Assembly: GCF_000340475.1 (NCBI RefSeq)
Contig: NZ_CM001792.1
Location: 3,000,592 to 3,064,591 of the forward strand
Direction of reading: 5' to 3'
Length of the DNA: 64,000 nucleotides
From: Oceanobacillus kimchii X50
Lineage (GTDB): Bacteria; Bacillota; Bacilli; Bacillales; Amphibacillaceae
Shown here: piece after piece, positions 62,781 to 64,000 of the stretch
Numbering within the stretch: position 1 is the first letter of the stretch
Layout: every line of letters begins with the position of its first letter
The notes under the pieces: model-generated
What the model was told of the DNA's origin: nothing
What the model saw: the letters and a program-made list of their open reading frames with translations, nothing else
The model's database searches: none
Position numbers and translations under genes: made by a program

Positions 62781-62864
62781 AAAATGCGCCAGTTAATTGG
62801 TACCTTGCATTGTTGATTGATTGGATTAATCCATTTTCACCAATTTAATTAAGGTGCATTTTTG
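62781..62864. terminator. Long terminator hairpin
   Basis: AAAATGCGCC (62781-62790) plus TTAATTGGT pairs with ACCAATTTAATT and GGTGCATTTTT (62853-62863). It follows the small hypothetical gene. Confidence 0.65.
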
Positions 62865-63040
62865 TTTTGGGGTTGGGTTTTGGGGTAGTTTGAGTGATGA
62901 GAGGTGAGGGTTGAGTGATGGATTTCGATTTGTAAGTTTGAGCTTAACCGTTTCCCTTACCTTTGCCTGTAAAAAGTGAGCATAAATCAAAGCTTACTTA
63001 TCCTCGTCTCCTATTTTGAGTTCGGGAAGTCATCATCTTT

Positions 63041-63196
63041 ATGGGTGCCCATGTTTCCTTTATTCCTTGTATTCTGGTTACTCATCACCTATATGAGTGA
63101 CCATTTTTTCACTCTTCCTTGTATTCTGGGCATTTATCGCCTTTATGAGTGACCATTTTTTCACTCTTCCTTGCATTCTGGGCATTTATTTTATTT
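63041..63196. repeat. Three 52-bp tandem repeats
   Basis: Units at 63041-63092, 63093-63144 and 63145-63196. The second and third are nearly identical (they begin ATGAGTGACCATTTTTTCAC); the first is diverged but keeps TTCCTTGTATTCTGG in register. Related pieces (GGGCACTTATTTTCTG near 63288, GTGAGCATAAATC near 62978) flank the array, so it seems a decayed intergenic repeat family. Confidence 0.75.
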
Positions 63197-63472
63197 TACG
63201 TAAAAATAGCAAGACAATTATTACCTTATTGGGTCGGCTAGTGTATTTCGGACACATATTTCCATCTTGGAGATGGCTTCTTCATTACGGGCACTTATTT
63301 TCTGTTTATCTTACCAATCTCGGATGGTACTTTATTTTCGAGAATATTCCACAACTTCACATTAATTCCTCCCCAATAGCATATTTAATTTCCCTCTTTG
63401 GGCTTTAGTGATAATAATTTAACCGCATTGGTAAATACTAAGATTCTAAACTAATACAATGAGGTGATTATC

Positions 63473-63643
63473 ATGGGTAGAGATGAACACAAGAAGTCGA
63501 AGAACAACTTTCTTTCACAAACTCCTGAAAATCAAAAGTCAGATGGTCGTGATATTGAGTTCTCCGAGGAATTAGCAGATTATGATGACAAAGAGGCACA
63601 AGCAAGAAGTCGTGCTGCGGATAAACGTGCAAAGAGGAAATAG
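63473..63643 (+). CDS. YfhD-family small protein
   Basis: A 56-residue polar protein: MGRDEHKKSKNNFLSQTPEN, then DIEFSEELADYDDKEAQARSRAADKRAKRK. The pattern (LxQTP, DxEFSEELAD, DDKEAQARSRAA) matches my memory of the YfhD family, small proteins of Bacillaceae often tied to sporulation. It is too short for a routine ORF search but has a good binding site GAGGTGAT before the ATG, and a terminator after the stop. Confidence 0.82.
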   Translation: MGRDEHKKSKNNFLSQTPENQKSDGRDIEFSEELADYDDKEAQARSRAADKRAKRK

Positions 63644-63651
63644 TTAATACG

Positions 63652-63686
63652 AAAGAGGCGATTCCTTTATGAATCACCTCTTTTTA
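63652..63686. terminator. Terminator after the YfhD-like gene
   Basis: AAAGAGGCGATT (63652-63663) pairs with AATCACCTCTTT (63672-63683), followed by TTT. It may serve the convergent nagA as well. Confidence 0.75.
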
Positions 63687-63712
63687 ATACCTTTTCTATA
63701 GCATAGACTTAA

Positions 63713-63724
63713 TCAAACGTTTGA
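63713..63724. other. Perfect palindrome between yfhD-like gene and nagA
   Basis: TCAAACGTTTGA is a 12-bp perfect palindrome just past the nagA stop, in a convergent gap. Its role is unknown; a LacI-type or other dimer site is possible. Confidence 0.3.
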
Positions 63725-63738
63725 TCAACACTCATACA

Positions 63739-64000
63739 TTACTTACGATAAGCAGTTTTCCCTCGACAAATCGTATACTGAATATCCAACTCATTATTTA
63801 CCAGGAGAATATCTGCATGCTTCCCTACTTCTATACTCCCCTTCTGATCAAAAATACCAACTTGCTTAGCGGGGTTTACAGAAGCCATCTGAATAACATC
63901 TTCTATACTAACTCCTTCTAACCCTAACATATTCTTAACACCATCAATCATTCGCAACACACTTCCAGCTAAACTACCATTCGCAAGTGTTGCTCTCCCC
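63739..64000 (-). CDS. nagA: N-acetylglucosamine-6-phosphate deacetylase (C-terminal part)
   Basis: The last 86 codons of a NagA-type deacetylase; the 5' part lies outside the window. The frame reads GRATLANGSLAGSVLRMIDGVKNM, then EDVIQMASVNPAKQVGIFDQKGSIEVGKHADILLVNNELDIQYTICRGKTAYRK and stop. TLANGSLAGS and ASVNPAKQ...GSIEVGKHADILL are the C-terminal marks of the family. It removes acetate from GlcNAc-6-phosphate. The upstream partner nagB, if present, would be outside. Confidence 0.9.
   Translation of the reverse strand, partial: GRATLANGSLAGSVLRMIDGVKNMLGLEGVSIEDVIQMASVNPAKQVGIFDQKGSIEVGKHADILLVNNELDIQYTICRGKTAYRK

Larger units (their letters stand above)
62728..63472. other. Intergenic region with terminator and tandem repeats
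   Basis: A 745-bp region. It begins with the terminator at 62781-62864 and contains 52-bp tandem repeats at 63041-63196. The 103-codon frame at 63097-63408 runs through the repeats and is not a gene. Before the YfhD-like gene the DNA contains no clear promoter. Confidence 0.5.

Noticed and set aside
63097..63408. A 103-codon frame
   Set aside because: It is produced by the 52-bp tandem repeats (52 x 3 = 156 keeps a periodic pattern) and has no binding site.
1..64000. CRISPR arrays, tRNA or rRNA genes, prophage, intact insertion sequences
   Set aside because: None recognised: no regularly spaced short repeats other than the 52-bp array, no cloverleaf genes noticed, no transposase or phage structural genes.

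Overview
The window looks like chromosomal DNA from a low-GC, Gram-positive, spore-forming member of the Bacillaceae (Oceanobacillus/Virgibacillus-like). The evidence is strong AGGAGG-type ribosome binding sites, frequent TTG/GTG starts, a des-desK-desR cold-shock set in B. subtilis order, DUF3311/SSS transport pairs, a YfhD-type small protein, a WalR-type box in front of a LysM-NlpC/P60 autolysin, and YwqCDE-like exopolysaccharide regulators. This assignment is inference; there is no rRNA or other phylogenetic marker. I see no tRNA, rRNA, CRISPR array, prophage or intact insertion sequence. Nearly all genes lie on the minus strand.

Layout. 0-2.8 kb: small membrane protein, sodium:solute symporter and an amidohydrolase cut by the window edge. 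3.3-6.2 kb: DesR, DesK and the acyl-lipid desaturase. 6.5-11.5 kb: a membrane-linked HTH regulator, two related secreted M14 zinc peptidases and, between them, a secreted endonuclease I. 11.9-17.7 kb: a PRD regulator with a fused EIIA domain, EIIB and EIIC of the UlaAB/SgaTB type, and transketolase. 18.2-18.5 kb: a broken copy of a gene whose intact relative is at 38.9-40.2 kb. 18.5-32.5 kb: a LacI-headed catabolic region with SDR, iron alcohol dehydrogenase, aldehyde dehydrogenase, a tandem SnoaL-like protein, a three-gene sugar-type ABC importer without ATPase, a HisD-family dehydrogenase, cupin, alpha/beta hydrolase, HpcH/HpaI aldolase and amidase. 32.9-38.6 kb: an L-rhamnonate pathway (GntP permease, RhmD, MDR dehydrogenase, FAH-family diketo-acid hydrolase) with a divergent IclR regulator. 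38.9-40.2 kb: a secreted YdcF-like protein. 40.6-58.3 kb: an exopolysaccharide locus. 58.8-64 kb: autolysin, NERD protein, a cupin with a Q/N/P-rich tail, a small hypothetical, a tandem-repeat intergenic region, a YfhD-like protein and the end of nagA.

How the genes fit together. The rhamnonate genes make a complete route on paper: import, dehydration to 2-keto-3-deoxy-L-rhamnonate, oxidation to the 2,4-diketo acid, and hydrolysis to pyruvate plus lactate. The LacI region encodes import, several oxidations and an aldolase cleavage, but its substrate is not evident; three copies of one operator-like palindrome tie the regulator to it. The exopolysaccharide locus makes UDP-glucose, UDP-glucuronate and probably UDP-galacturonate, carries a Wzx/Wzy/Wzz export set with a tyrosine kinase/phosphatase pair, and includes two LuxR-type regulators with unusual receiver domains and a beta-propeller protein of unknown role. 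The Wzx-to-glycosyltransferase core (about 43-50 kb) is visibly more AT-rich than its flanks.

Strongest leads: the uncharacterised LacI/HisD/SnoaL catabolic island and its boundary scar, the beta-propeller in a probable uronate-polymer locus, the tandem non-canonical LuxR regulators, and a family of secreted proteins sharing one C-terminal domain.
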